A DNA stretch of 64,000 nucleotides from Nephrocerus scutellatus (lineage: Eukaryota; Arthropoda; Insecta; Diptera; Pipunculidae): contig OX352761.1 of the NCBI GenBank assembly GCA_947095585.1, positions 140,894,277 through 140,958,276 of the forward strand, read 5' to 3'. The translations under genes and the position numbers were made by a program. Of the stretch, positions 23,200 through 34,770 are shown piece after piece. The notes beneath the pieces were generated by a model. That model was given only the letters and a program-made list of their open reading frames with translations, ran no database searches and was not told where the DNA came from. How positions within the stretch are numbered: the stretch's first letter is position 1; the number at the start of each line of letters is the position of its first letter.

Positions 23200-25420
23200 G
23201 TCGCCAGTGTTATACCATCACGACAAAATGAGTCAAATCACCAGAAGAAACAAACACTCACATTCCGGTATTTTGTTGCTAACGAGTTAGATCATCTATG
23301 ATTTACTGAATTCTTTTAGCTGGGCTGTTAAGAATGGGGTACACGGACACTACAAACTGCACGGTATTTTTAGTTTTGGTCTTGTTTTTCGTTATCGCGT
23401 GTTCTGGAGTGCAACAACTGCTGTCACAGTTATGTATCCTCATATCTGGTGCCACCCGCTTGATCTCTGAATAAAAGCTTCTTGTACAGGCCTTGACTTT
23501 CTAACAATGGTGTCAATATCGTCTGCGTAATCCAGTATATGGATGGACTTATAGAGGATTTACATCAGAGTCTCGAATAAATTTCTGCAACGCCAGATTG
23601 AAGAAAATGCACGCGAGTCCATGCTCTTGTGCCTTATCAGAGCCCGCTGTACATACTCGTATGATATTAACTTGGCTTGTAACATTAAGGTTACTACATT
23701 TCGTTGTTAGTCTGTACGCCATATTCTACCCAGGCTATGCTATCATACGCGAATTTGATCAGTTGGCACTTCACTCATTAAGGCAATTAAAACGACAGCT
23801 TATAGAGTAAAATTGAGTCAAGTATAAGCAAGTTTGTTGTTCATACAAAATCTATCGGAACCGCAAGCTCTTAATAGCAAGCTGTTTTCAGTTTTTTCTT
23901 ATGATTTTCTACAACCAAATGTGTTTTCTATACTTATATTTTATGGATCTATATAAATTGTGAGGGTCTGACAGTAAACTTCCCCAAGTACGAGCCCTAA
24001 TGTTTACTTTATAATGCGTAACATGCAGCAAGGTAAGTCTAAGCAGTCTTAATGGAGAGTAATTAAACTGTTTGCCTAAGCTAGAGATCGATGAATGTCC
24101 GTCAAATGCATTACTTTGTCTACTTTGTAACAGCAAATGGCCGACTGATACGAAAAATCGCTTTACACCTCCTTGTTTGGCCAACAACAAAAGACGCGCA
24201 CTTTTCAATGAATCATTGGCCGATCGATCAGAATTTCATTATTCGCAATTCGTCATAGGACAGATGGGGATGGTCGCTCACTGAAATCTGTGTGTGTCTC
24301 TCGGGACAATACGAAAATCGTACTTTCGTCACACAGCAACAAACTCAACTCACAATAATATGTCCTTAATTAGGACATGAACCGCAATTTCAGAATCAAC
24401 AATTGACTAGATCGGCGTGACGCCTCTCCCGATGGTGTGCGAGAACAATTTACGGACACTTAACTGTGATCTTTTGCGCCGGGGATAAGGTATACAATGC
24501 AAATGTAACGAAATCGACAGAAGCCCCTTTTTGACAGCTTGTCGTTTTGTCGCCTTTGTTGTTTTATATCATAGAGTGATCGGACAGGATGATGATGATG
24601 ATGATGATGATGACTATCGAATAGTGCACTCCTATTCTAAATGATCCGTTGGGTGCGATCTCGTTTTGTTGCTCCGTCAGCACCCGACGTACAAAAGGCG
24701 TGATAAATTTGTTATTAAATGACTTTATTATTGAGTCCTTTTACCCAGCAGATATTGTGTTGGACTATAAGCCGGGATGGCGGGTAGTACGCTGCTTGAC
24801 AATTTATGAGATGATAGTTTAATGAATAGTCGGTCTGTTTGTTGTTGCTGTTGAAGTACTCGCAGCATTTATACCAAAATTAATTTGTATGTACAACAAA
24901 TACTTGCTTTTGGGAGTTTGAGGGTTTTTGTGCTTGGGTTTGTGTGGGTTTTTCTCAAAGCGCGACATTGGTGATGGAAGAGAATGTGCTAAATTTAAGA
25001 ATTATGTTATGAAGGAAAGGGGTAACTAATTATGACAGACACCGCGCCACGGCATAGAAACCAATAATTTGATTTTCAAATGCTGGCTGGGCAAGCATGC
25101 AAGTAGAGAGAAATTGTGGAGAACATAGTCGCATTTATAGAAAAATGATTTTGCCCGCATTAACCCTTTTATTTTCTTTATGGCCCAAGACTTTCAACTT
25201 TATCCATTACTTAGGGTATATTTTTTTAATTTCATAATTGTTCTTGGTAATATCGAAAATATAATATAAATTTTCATATTTTTAGTCATTTTTGTCGATT
25301 TAAGAAAATTGTAGAGTACCTACATTTCTTCAAACTGTAGGTAAACATAGAACAAAGAAGCATTATGATGTTCTATTTCAAATGTAACTTGTGTCCATCA
25401 GCTTTTTGTCAATGTACAGT
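23200..25420. promoter_or_regulatory. Intergenic noncoding stretch with a GAT microsatellite
   Basis: No gene or clear transposon was recognised. A GAT trinucleotide run lies at 24588-24613. The flanking sequence (about 24250-24830) is balanced in composition and repeat-free, possibly regulatory. The remainder is AT-rich. Confidence 0.35.
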
Positions 25421-25559
25421 TTGTGTTAAAATAGCAGACAAAAAATAAAAAGGTATGCTGCGGAAATTAAAGAGAGCTTTTGGTAATTTTTTGTAGGAAA
25501 AAAATTATTTGCTAAACAATCAAAAGAGTAAAAGAACAGAACAGCTGGGTGTGGCTTTA

Positions 25560-25760
25560 TAAATAGTGTTACGAAATTGAGGCTTTCGAGTTCGTAAAGG
25601 ATTTTGCAAATGAAACACAATACAAGATTATTAATTTACAAACAACAACTCTAATAAACAAACAGTAAAAATAATACAAGTTCACACAAGTATTGAGTAA
25701 TCGTCTAAAAAAAAAACGAAATGTGCAAGGTTCACAAAAACTGGGTAAACCGCACAAACC
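25560..25760. repeat. Interspersed repeat related to 33100-33250
   Basis: GAGTTCGTAAAGGATTTTGC is followed by an AAATGAAACACAA-like stretch and CAAGTTCACACAAGT. The same order, GAGTTCGTAATGGAATTTGC, then CACAACACA and AAGAGTTCACAAATTC, occurs at 33119-33230. Two diverged copies of an unclassified repeat. Confidence 0.45.
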
Positions 25761-26119
25761 GGTTTGACTACATTTTTCTCCGGTACATAATGATTTAAAC
25801 TTACAGGCGGTTATATTTTAAATAATCTAATAAATCTTACAGCCTAAAAGTATGCTATTCAGAAGTAATTCTAATGCAGTGCCTCTTTTTAGTATGCAGT
25901 ATGTAGGAAAATGGGGAAATTCGAGAAAAACTGAAAAAATGCCGATTTTCATGGGTTTTATGTATAAACTCGCGGATATTGGTTACAATTTTGTAGGTAT
26001 GTGGGATGTGGGGGTTGGGCTCAATGGTGTGCGGTGGTTTCAGAGGGGGAGCGGGCAGTTTGGATGGGTCAGTAGTGTGTGAGGGGTAGCCAGACAACGC
26101 CTGTTATTTTAGCTTTTGG

Positions 26120-26340
26120 TGCGGTGGCTGGTTGGCTGGCTGGTGGAATCTTGTGATTAATTTTTAACCTATACTTCCAAAAGCCTGATTTTATTCACAT
26201 TTGCACACATGTGTCTATCTTCGGTGACAACACTTTCTATTAAAGATTAGAAGTGATCGGGCCCCGGGTCGTGAGGCAAGGCGAGGTGAGGCGATTTTCA
26301 TCAAATGCATATCACCGATTTTTAACTAATTTTATTGTAG
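26120..26340. repeat. Foldback repeat, partial copy C
   Basis: GGCTGGCTGGTGGAATCTTG, then CTTCCAAAAGCCTGATTTTA and TTTGCACACATGTGTCTATC, match the family consensus end. GATCGGGCCCCGGGTCGTGA is the family's internal CGGGCC block. It lies directly 5' of a reverse transcriptase relic whose other flank is copy D. Confidence 0.6.
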
Positions 26341-26349
26341 ACAAGCCAT

Positions 26350-27320
26350 TCGGATATTGCTACTTTCTGTTGTCTTGTATCACAAGTACTGTTTCAAACC
26401 AAACACTGATAAATTGAAAATAATGTTGTTGTTGAAAATTTCTATATACTATCCACTGCTGAAAACGTCATATAACCTACCTATAGGTATTTATGACGGC
26501 ACTGATAGAGAAAATACAAAAGATAAAATATTTAATATCGCTAATGGTCTGCCACAGGGCACAGTAACGGCGCCAGTCTTATTCAACATATATGTTTCTG
26601 AAATACTAATGACGTGGACGAGTTTATAACATATACGGACGACAATATATACTGTACACCTACGGTTCAAGTATCCAAGTCATTCAAAGAAAGCTACAAG
26701 ACAAATTCAATGAGGTTCAGACATCGGTACTGCAAAACATGGAAGCTTAAGATCAGCTATTCAAAAATTCAAATACAAACATTTTATAACAAATAAAAAA
26801 CTTCCGGTTGCGTCTGGATTATCAGGAATTATTGACATTGTTTGTTTTAAGAGCCAGGGTTTCGTACTTGATGAGACCTTACCCTGGGATTGTCATGTCA
26901 CTACTATTACTTCTAGAGTCTGGGCTGTTTAACGAAAACGCTACATAGTCAAGATTTGCATCCGTGGCAGATTGGTCGACTGTTTGGCTATGCCATTCTT
27001 TACTTATGGTGCAGAATTATTTTCGGGCGCTTGTATGGCTAATCTGTGCAGGGAATTAGGTACCTTCTCAAATTTCTTAAAACTTAGAGCTGTTGTATAT
27101 TTTTGTTCAAACAAGTCCTATCTATTGGCCAACTTCATGTTTGGCCAGTCTTTGAGAACTAGAATCCTCATTATTCCGACTAACACCTACAATATTATGG
27201 ACACATCGTTTACTGTCAGTGCCCTTTGTCTATGGAATTACTTACCACTAGCTGTCATGGAGTTAAGGACCATTTCGACTTTTGCTAAACAATGCCGTGT
27301 TCTCTTCAACCAACTCTAGC
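26350..27320 (+). pseudogene. Non-LTR retrotransposon reverse transcriptase and C-terminal relic
   Basis: The plus strand reads IANGLPQGTVTAPVLFNIYV (RT block 4), then EFITYTDDN (the YADD box altered to YTDD, in another frame), WKLKISYSKIQI, GFVLDETLPWDCHV, then a C-terminal part with FTYGAELFSG, TRILIIPTNTYN and ALCLWNYLPL. The last segments are typical of the end of Jockey/I-type elements. At least three frame changes and several stops are present; it is dead. Confidence 0.75.
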
Positions 27321-27474
27321 TTGTTTCTAACTACCGATTTGTTTGTTTGGCAATTGGATTCAGCTTTAGCTTTAGTTTTCTTTTCGGCGTCATTGCTGTT
27401 AAAGGATTACTTATCCGGTTGATGTAATTAGTTGTTAATTATTTTCGCGTGCCCTTGTGTTTCTTGCTGACTGG

Positions 27475-27900
27475 CTGTTAGATGGCCGGCTGGCTGGATT
27501 GATGGTTGGCGGACCAAATCTATTGATCAGTTCCTAAAGCCCCATTTTATTCAAACTTTACACACATGTGTATCTCCAATGACAAGACTTTCTTTTAAAA
27601 TTGGGGCGACTCACGCCTTGGGGTTGGGGTATGTGTATCTACAATGGGCAACACTTTCTGTTAAAATTTGGAAGTTATTCGGGGTCCCCATACAAATTTT
27701 ATAAAAAAAAGTAGGTACCCTGTTTTTTTTTTAAATTGTATACACATGTGTATCTCCGATTGACACACTCCCGTACAATTTTTTTTTAAAAATGTACCAG
27801 ATTTTCTTCAAATTTTATGCACATGTGTATCCTCCATTACCATTACCAGAAAAATTTTAATTTTTATGGGATGTAATTTTTTTTTAATTAATTGTTTTTT
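27475..27900. repeat. Foldback repeat, copy D
   Basis: The copy starts with a GGCTGGCTGG-type end and GTTCCTAAAGCCCCATTTTA, followed by ACTTTACACACATGTGTATC. The hallmark ACACATGTGTATCTCC-type segment recurs four times through the copy, and it ends in AAAATTTTAATTTTTATGGG. The order is rearranged relative to copy A, as expected for foldback elements. Confidence 0.6.
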
Positions 27901-29512
27901 TAATTGAATCATGTATATCAAATTATTATAGATTCCCTAGCACATTTTCTTATACATTGTAAAGAAGACATAAGTCTTAATGTATTTTTGTAGTATGGAA
28001 ATAATTATCAATAAAATTTTGTCTTTCTTGATGTAATTAGGAACCATTTCGTTCGATCAGCGGACATAGAAAACGACCTTATTTTAAGAGATTTTTATCC
28101 GAACCCTCAATACTTTAGAAATACATTAATGAACGGATACATTCCATCTGAGGCATTCTTGTATCTAGAGGCAATATGATGTTTATCGGAGATAGCGTAA
28201 AGTACCTACCTACCGATGATCTACCACATCTAACCCTAAGATACGTAATAGTTCTTTATTTATTTTTGATAAATTATTGTTATTGTTATTTATTATTATT
28301 GTTATTTTTATTTTATTTTAAATAAAACATTAAGGCCGGATAAAAACCAGAAAAAAAAATATTTAACTGTAGATATGTATTGAGAACCCTCATGGTCATA
28401 GTCATATTTGTAACATATAAAAATATCGTAAGGTTATTTTTCATTTTTGTAACAAATAAAAATTAAAAACAGATTACACGGAGTAAAATAAATGAATTAA
28501 TAAAAGGTATTAGCACAAAAGATTTTCTAAGCTGTCGTCGACAAGAATCCGACACCACGGCACGACGCCATCGGCTGCAATCCAATCCAATTCTATCATC
28601 CGTCATCAGCCATTTACGACTTGATGCCGACATACACACATGTGCTCCTCTGACAAAACTAAGTGTGATTTACTCTAATCAAAGAAGACAAACCCCCCGT
28701 TCAAACTACATCGGCACAAAACTACATAAGGATCATTGCAAATTACACAAGTCATCAAATTCATCATGGGCCCCAACAATCTTCCCTAACGCGAAAGGTG
28801 AACGGAATGGAAAACAATTGGACAAGCCCGCAAAAGGAAAACTAGACATCATTAATGACAGTTAAATACGCGCTTGAATATGGCAAGAGATGTCGCGCCG
28901 GCAATGTCAAAAGGCAACACATTACCAACAGGGCTGATGGAGATATTGTGCCTACACAGCTAGGTAGGCAGAGAGGGACAAACTATACAACAAACCATTA
29001 AGATAATTATCTCAAGGAAACCAAGCGCACAGCAACAGTACTTTAGCCAACAAACAGAGAGAAAAATAAACCAACAACTAATTATGCCCAGTTACCAGCT
29101 AAAAAACTAAATAAAAGCTTAACCTCTCTCGCACTAATGACGTTTTGTTGACAGCAACAACAACGTAGCATAGAGTGTCGCTTGCGTTTTAAAAGTGTGA
29201 GTGGCGGCAGTCTACCTTTCTTCTCTTTCGAACCCAACCGCTTTCGCTTATTGGTCGAAATGTTGTTTTACCGCCCAGCGGTCGTTTTCTCAAAAGGCGT
29301 TGCTCAAAATCCAATCAGAATATCTTGCCAGCAAATTGTTTTGCTCTTCTCATGCCAACCACGATTGCAGCAAATGCGATTGCCGTGAATTAACAACCAC
29401 TTCGGTTCCGACTGCGACTCCACTGACGCTGAGAGCCATTAGCTTAGATCGTTCGCTCAGTGGTGGTTTTACAGTTGCTCTCTCGATACGCGTGAAGTCG
29501 TTTGTTCTGTGC
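27900..29512. promoter_or_regulatory. AT-rich intergenic DNA and upstream region of gene 2
   Basis: The first part (27900-28500) is AT-rich with a TTATTG-type simple region near 28260-28320. From about 28530 to 29512 the composition becomes balanced and repeat-free. That part is the likely promoter-proximal region of gene 2. Open frames here overlap in several phases and have no domain. Confidence 0.4.
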
Positions 29513-29900
29513 GGTTGACCGTGAATCACGTATTTGCACTTTTGCCGTCGCTTAATAAAATTGTGTAAGCGGCCAGTTGGCAGCGACTGGCGTTAAGCGC
29601 GCCTCACGTGTGAGATTTTTGTGGTGTGTACAGTGTACTCATGTAGGCATGTAACAGCAGCTGATGATGGATCAGTTAAGAAGTGAATATCCGCCATTGA
29701 TTCCTGCTAATTGTAATTTCTGCTTTGACGCGAACGTTATTAATACCGTAATTTATTGAACAACGAATATTGGATCAATCTGAAGTGGATTCCAAAGTGT
29801 CATGGTTCCATTTGCAATTCGGACAAAGTGAATAGGTAGTCGAGCTTAAATGATTTTCGACGGGATCGCGAGTGAGAATACACCGCCGACCACGTATATA
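29513..29900 (+). promoter_or_regulatory. Probable start region and 5' UTR of gene 2
   Basis: GTTGACCGTGAA (29513-29524) and AGTTAAGAAGTGAA (29674-29687) correspond in order to the motifs upstream of gene 1. An initiator-like TCAGTGG lies slightly upstream, near 29457. An in-frame ATG at 29850 has T at -3, while ATG 29901 has A at -3. Translation may start at either. Confidence 0.45.
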
Positions 29901-30795
29901 ATGCTAAGGCGTTCGAATAGTCCTCCTCTTTCGAGAGCAGGTAGTCCGGCCGTGTCTGAAATTTCGGTCGGCTCACCAAGTCCACCTCCGGCGCCGTCGA
30001 AGAATATCTCTTTTGCGTTGTTCAATATGAAAGATTACCAGCGAACGGCGGGATTGGAGCCATCGCGTGCTCTGGAAGTGGCGCAACCTCCACCCAATAT
30101 AAAAAATTACCACAGAACGGCAGGATTGGAACCATCGCATTCCCTGGAAGTGGCGCATCCACCACCCGCACGAAGAAAATCAACCGCCGAAAGGGTAAAG
30201 AGTTTCTCCATAGCAGACATCTTGGGGCGCAACAATGACGAAGTATCACAATCACAACAAGCCTCCTCCGAACAAAGCCTCGCTGAAGACCGACATCATC
30301 AGCAAAAGCAACGCCTGCTGCTGGACGTGCCACCCTTGTCGAACATCGTCCGACCATGGGACCCGGTTCAAGGTCCGATTCCTATGCGACCCTTCTTTCC
30401 GCCTGCGTTGCTGCAATATGAACAGCGTCTGGCATGGGATTATCAGCGGCACCTGCAGGAGCATTTTAACGCTCAAGCTCAACTTCTGCGCCAGATGAGC
30501 ATGGATCCATTGATAATTCCGTCTGAGGATGGATCGGAGCGATCGAGATCTAGTTCGGCGGCTAGTGACTGTTGTTCGCCGGAGGTGACCGGGTGTGGCA
30601 CACGAAGGTCTGTTGAGTCGAAAACGCCGAGAGATAGCGAAGCTGCAAGCTGCTCAACCAACGCTGGTGGAATCAACCATAACAACTCCAGTACAGGTGC
30701 AAGCGGACATACGTCAACCACATCCACACAACATAATGATACCCCGTTGAATGCTTTATTCCAATTGTCCACAAAAAATTTCGATGAGGAGCATG
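29901..30795 (+). CDS. lb: Ladybird (LBX-class) homeobox gene 2, coding exon 1 (partial gene)
   Basis: This is the N-terminal 298 residues of a second ladybird-family transcription factor. ATG 29901 (MLRRSNSPP...AGSPAVSEISVG) is preferred because it aligns with the start of gene 1 and has A at -3. ATG 29850 would add 17 residues. Features: a tandem duplication of a 24-residue unit (residues 43-89, RTAGLEPS...LEVA...PPP twice), absent from gene 1; the eh1 motif FSIADIL (102-108); IVRPWD (from 149), YEQRLAWDYQ and EHFNAQAQLL; SSAASDCCSPE; and PLNALFQLSTKNFDEEH before the splice site. The donor is CATG|GTAAGT at 30795/30796, phase 1 as in gene 1. No homeobox exon follows within the window, so the gene is incomplete here. 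By analogy the missing exon should encode the homeodomain. Confidence 0.92.
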
Positions 30796-30829
30796 GTAAG
30801 TGTTATACGGCTGCGCACTAGCAGGAGTA

Positions 30830-32160
30830 GAATACATGTTAATCAAAAAATAGGCTTTTTATCAGGAAAAAGAAAAGATCATTTGCGATCTGTCTATCTT
30901 TTTATATCTAAGCTTACTCATAAGGCCATCAGGCAAAGTACATAAAAATCGGAGTTTTTTGCACCGAAAAAGTGTAACAGCAAATATATTGGTCCTACCC
31001 ATGGGATTTTAGTTTTGCCCGTTGTTTTTAATCTCAAATTCACGTACATTTACACACACATATTTATTGTTATTTGTGCGTTGATGTAAGCGCAATGTTC
31101 ACAAAAAGCTTTTACGCCATATACCAACGTCCTTTTTTTAAAAAAAAAAACAGTTTGGCTCTTCACAAAAACTTCTCTTTATGGAACATAACGTACAACG
31201 AACTATTTATTAAAAGATTTGATTTTCGTTGTACGTTGATATGAGTGCGAATCACAATGTTCATCGGAAAGCGTTTTTTTGTTGTTGTTAGGTTTTTACT
31301 TGTTGTTTCAAAATGTATATCAACACTTTTTCAATCACAACGTGCAACGACTGTTTATACACACACCGGTGTACGTTGTTTGTTTCAAAACAAATTCAAA
31401 AAATTTTAATTCTTCCCAGCAGCGTTCGGTGTTAGTTTGTTGGAATGTTATCGCATTTTATCGTTAAACCTATATTAATCCATGTACGGTTTTCCAAACA
31501 TTTAATGAACGACGTGCAAAGAACGATCGTAAGACACTTTTCAGCGTTTATTCGCTCATCGATGTTTCTTCGGCTGTTAATTCATTACTGCACCAGACAT
31601 AGATACAAAGAGAAAAGTGAATTGTAGCAGAGTAACTGGAATGCAAACATAATTTGTAGGAATATTAAATGAAGAAACAAAAGCTATAGGCTGCATCATT
31701 ATATTTTTACAAATTTACAATTCTCCGTCGGCTTCGATATCGAGCCGATGTCTTCCATTTTTGGATCCCTAAACTTTGTACGTCCTAGTCTATGTAGGTC
31801 CTATGTAGGTCTATAAATTATTATTGTAAATCTCATACGAAGCGTTTGATCAGCTCGGCTAAAGAACGCTTTTACGGCAAATCAAGCTATAATGTCTATT
31901 TTGGTGTTTTGTATTTGAACTTACAAGGTTTCTTCACTCCACTCCACTCCACAAACCGATCAATTCGATTTCAGAACTTTAGTTTATCCACAATAAACTC
32001 CAGACAAATACTGTATAAACTAAAGATGAGCTCTTGATTCGGACATTCGGTACATACGGGGATGTGAAATATTGATCTTTATGATCTTAATATGTCTTTC
32101 GTCAGAGATGGTTCACCAACGCTAAATTACTCCCTCTATTACGCTCTATTACTACCCTGA
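30830..32160. other. Intronic AT-rich noncoding sequence
   Basis: No gene was recognised. TTGTACGTTG/CAACGTACAA-like motifs recur around 31090-31375 (for example AACGTACAACGAAC and CGTTGTACGTTGAT), suggesting a degenerate local repeat. Otherwise featureless. Confidence 0.35.
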
Positions 32161-32880
32161 ACTGGATTTACAAGAAAATGTTCATTTACCAACCCAATTT
32201 TTTATTAGAACTTTCACCTGTCTTGATGTTATTTTTGCGAATAAGAAAATTGAAGCCAATTCATCTGGTTTGGATAATATATCTTTGAAGTTTATCAATC
32301 TAATTATTATTCCATGTCGCATTAGTTCACTAACTCACATTTTTAAACAGTGTGTGTTGCATTCTTATTTTCCAAAATCATGGAAAGCCGCTAAAATCAT
32401 ATCCACTGCTGAGAGGGCTATGACAGTACTACCTCGCTGAAGGACTTCAGGCCTTGTCTCTCTAAAATTCTCGATACATTGATGAACGAACAAATTATAA
32501 CCTACGTTGAAAATATTAATTTGTTGACTCCTTTTCAATGTGGTTTTAGAAAACACATTAGTTGTAATACAGCATTATTTACAATACTTTATGATATCCG
32601 CACTGAAATTAGGCTTCATAGGTAAGGGCTTCATCTACATTTTGTGTTTGCTGGAATACTTAAAGGCTTTTGACTGGATTAATTTTCAAATTATGTAATT
32701 ATGATAAATTAAAAATTTAGTAACTCTGCCGTTGAATGTGTTCTTGATTACCTTACAAAAACAATGGTAGTAGCCCCTCCACACTAGAACTAAAGACTGG
32801 AGTCACACAGGGATCTGTGCTTGGCCCACTTCTATTTGCTTACATTTTATGATCTCACAAATTTGGTGACGCAAAGTTAA
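32160..32880 (+). pseudogene. Non-LTR reverse transcriptase relic
   Basis: The plus strand holds, in changing frames, an AN-S-GLDNI-like segment, HIFKQCVLHSYFPKSWKAAK, LSKILDTLMNEQIITYVE, LLTPFQCGFRKHISCNTALF, and GVTQGSVLGPLLF. These are consecutive conserved blocks of non-LTR reverse transcriptases (RT blocks 1 to 4). The catalytic YADD part is missing, and stops and frameshifts separate the blocks. Confidence 0.75.
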
Positions 32881-33082
32881 TATAAAAAATTGTAAAAAAC
32901 TATACAGTCATGGTGGTGAAAAAAGGAAAAGATTTTGCAGTTGGTTTAATAAATATTTTAAGAGCCGGCGTTAAAACCCAAAGAAACTATTTTTACACGT
33001 TTTAAATTTGTAGAGGTTATCGAGCGCCTACTGTTGTATTACTTAAAGTTAACTGTTACCGCGAAAACTGAAATAGATAGCA

Positions 33083-33500
33083 ACGTGGGAAAATGTAAAA
33101 TTTAGTCTTTCTAGAGTTCGTAATGGAATTTGCAAATAATAAAAACACAACACACGTTAGCTTGTTCACAAATTACAACTTTTATTTAAAAAAAAAAAAA
33201 AAAACAAGAGTTCACAAATTCATACTGATGATTATTTATTATTCACACAAATAACTTTTATATTCACAGCAATACTTATATACACTCTGGTACAAATCCA
33301 ATCGTAACTAACTTACTGCGACAAAGTATGAGTTATTTAACCCAAACAAAAGTTTCGAGAATGTTCCATTTTTTCTCTTCTATTCTGTTCCGTTCTAATC
33401 ATCTAGCAAATACCAGGACATGTTGGTATAATCTTATATAAAATTCACTTCATAATTTTATATATAATTTCCCCACGTATAACTTTTATATACCAATTAC
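33083..33500. repeat. MITE-like repeat related to 25560-25760
   Basis: ACGTGGGAAAATGTAAAATT near the left end is the rough inverse of a right-end stretch (TATATATAATTTCCCCACGT, ending about 33479), giving short inverted termini around 400 bp. The internal part shares GAGTTCGTAA and GGAATTTGC with the 25.6 kb copy. An A17 run lies near 33188-33204. No coding sequence was found. Confidence 0.4.
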
Positions 33501-33527
33501 AAATTTAATTCTAATTGCCCGATTCTG

Positions 33528-33665
33528 TGTTTCCGCATTTGTATGATCTACAGTCTTTTAAGACAGATGTGCATAAATATCTCATCTTTTTCCCTCCTTA
33601 ATTTCTGTGCTGAGCATTGTAAGGCAAATGTACAAACACTTTGAGCGTGTGTACCTACTACCTAC
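33528..33665 (+). pseudogene. Jockey-like element 3' end
   Basis: TGTTTCCGCATTTGTATGAT is shared exactly in its core with 18584-18606, the end of another Jockey-like relic. The plus strand reads FPHLYDLQSFKTDVHKYL, the usual C-terminus of Jockey-type proteins, then a tail with TGAGCATTGTAAGG similar to the one near 4730. Confidence 0.55.
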
Positions 33666-33915
33666 ATTATAAACAAAAATCAATACAATCCTTATTCTTA
33701 TACGAGTATCTAGAGTGCGAGTTCGAAAATTTTCAAGAACTTCCTTTTACTATGCAAAGAAAAGTAAAAGTACCTTCAGTTAAATAATAATTTTAAGAAT
33801 TTTGATTACTTGCTGGTAACACTCAGATCGATACTTTATCATTTTTAATTCCAATAATGTTACCCCATTGCATTTACGATTGTCAATAAATGTTTCAACG
33901 TTATAATACATAGAT

Positions 33916-34192
33916 TATAATAATATACGGCGCGACAGACCGTTGCGGCTTAGCTTCTCGCGACCATTTGTGTTGTGCATGTATATTTTTGCATACAAAC
34001 GGAAGGGACCTTCAATTTAATGCCGAATCCGAACGGCGAATTGAGAAGCTTTCCATGGCAAGTTATTACTCTCGGACCATTTTCAGACATTCGCGAGAGG
34101 TGGGACACCGTGAAAAATACTTTTGGTATTGAGAGGATTCGAACCATGAACCAACCTGTTCAGCAGTCATGCTGAGGCACGGCGCCCAATTG
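33916..34192 (-). repeat. tRNA-derived SINE, copy 1
   Basis: In minus orientation the 5' end reads GGGCGCCGTGCCTCAG, and an internal polymerase III B box GGTTCGAATCC lies at 34145-34135. The body includes CACGGTGTCCCACCTCTCGC. A 10-bp target-site duplication ATACATAGAT flanks it (33906-33915 and 34193-34202). The tail is ATT-rich. The same sequence occurs at 51959-52218. Confidence 0.85.
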
Positions 34193-34389
34193 ATACATAG
34201 ATAGGTTTTGAAACACAAAAATACTCTGGTAGATATACGATTATTTTTAAAAATATGGGAAAACATCATGATGTCAAAGTATTTTTCTTTGCGTGTACTA
34301 CGACCTACTTCAAGTAAATATGCATATATTAGTTCGTGTTATAGATCGGTTTTAAAGATCCAACGGATCCTTTTCCTTCTAAATGATTA

Positions 34390-34770
34390 TGTGTGACATT
34401 TTCATCAGCATAATATTTGGATCTACAACCGTGGTTCGGTTCTGGCTTCCTGCATCCATCCATCCATCCATCTGACCCGATTTCGAGCCGATTTCATTCA
34501 GTTTGGCATCCCTACACTCTGGGCTTTCAATCAATCCAGGATAAAGATAAAGTCTGGAGTGTTTACAATGTCGAAATCGAGGAAAATCGTAGATGTTATC
34601 ATTATAGATCTCCGAAACAGTCATTCTTGACATATCTTCACAATCCCCAGTTAGACTTTTCGCTCGAACGCGGCTAGGAGAGCTCAGAGTGATTTTTGAT
34701 GAATACATAATACTGCGATCCATATGTAAGTACTGGTATGACTATTGTCTTATACACCAGCAGCTTGAAT
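34390..34770 (-). pseudogene. Possible RTE-like reverse transcriptase C-terminal scrap
   Basis: The minus strand reads KLLVYKTIVIPVLTYGSQYY near 34765-34700, matching the R-YKT-(V/I)-PVL-YGSE motif following the RT domain of RTE-type elements. What follows has stops. A (CATC)n run lies at about 34454-34470. Confidence 0.45.
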
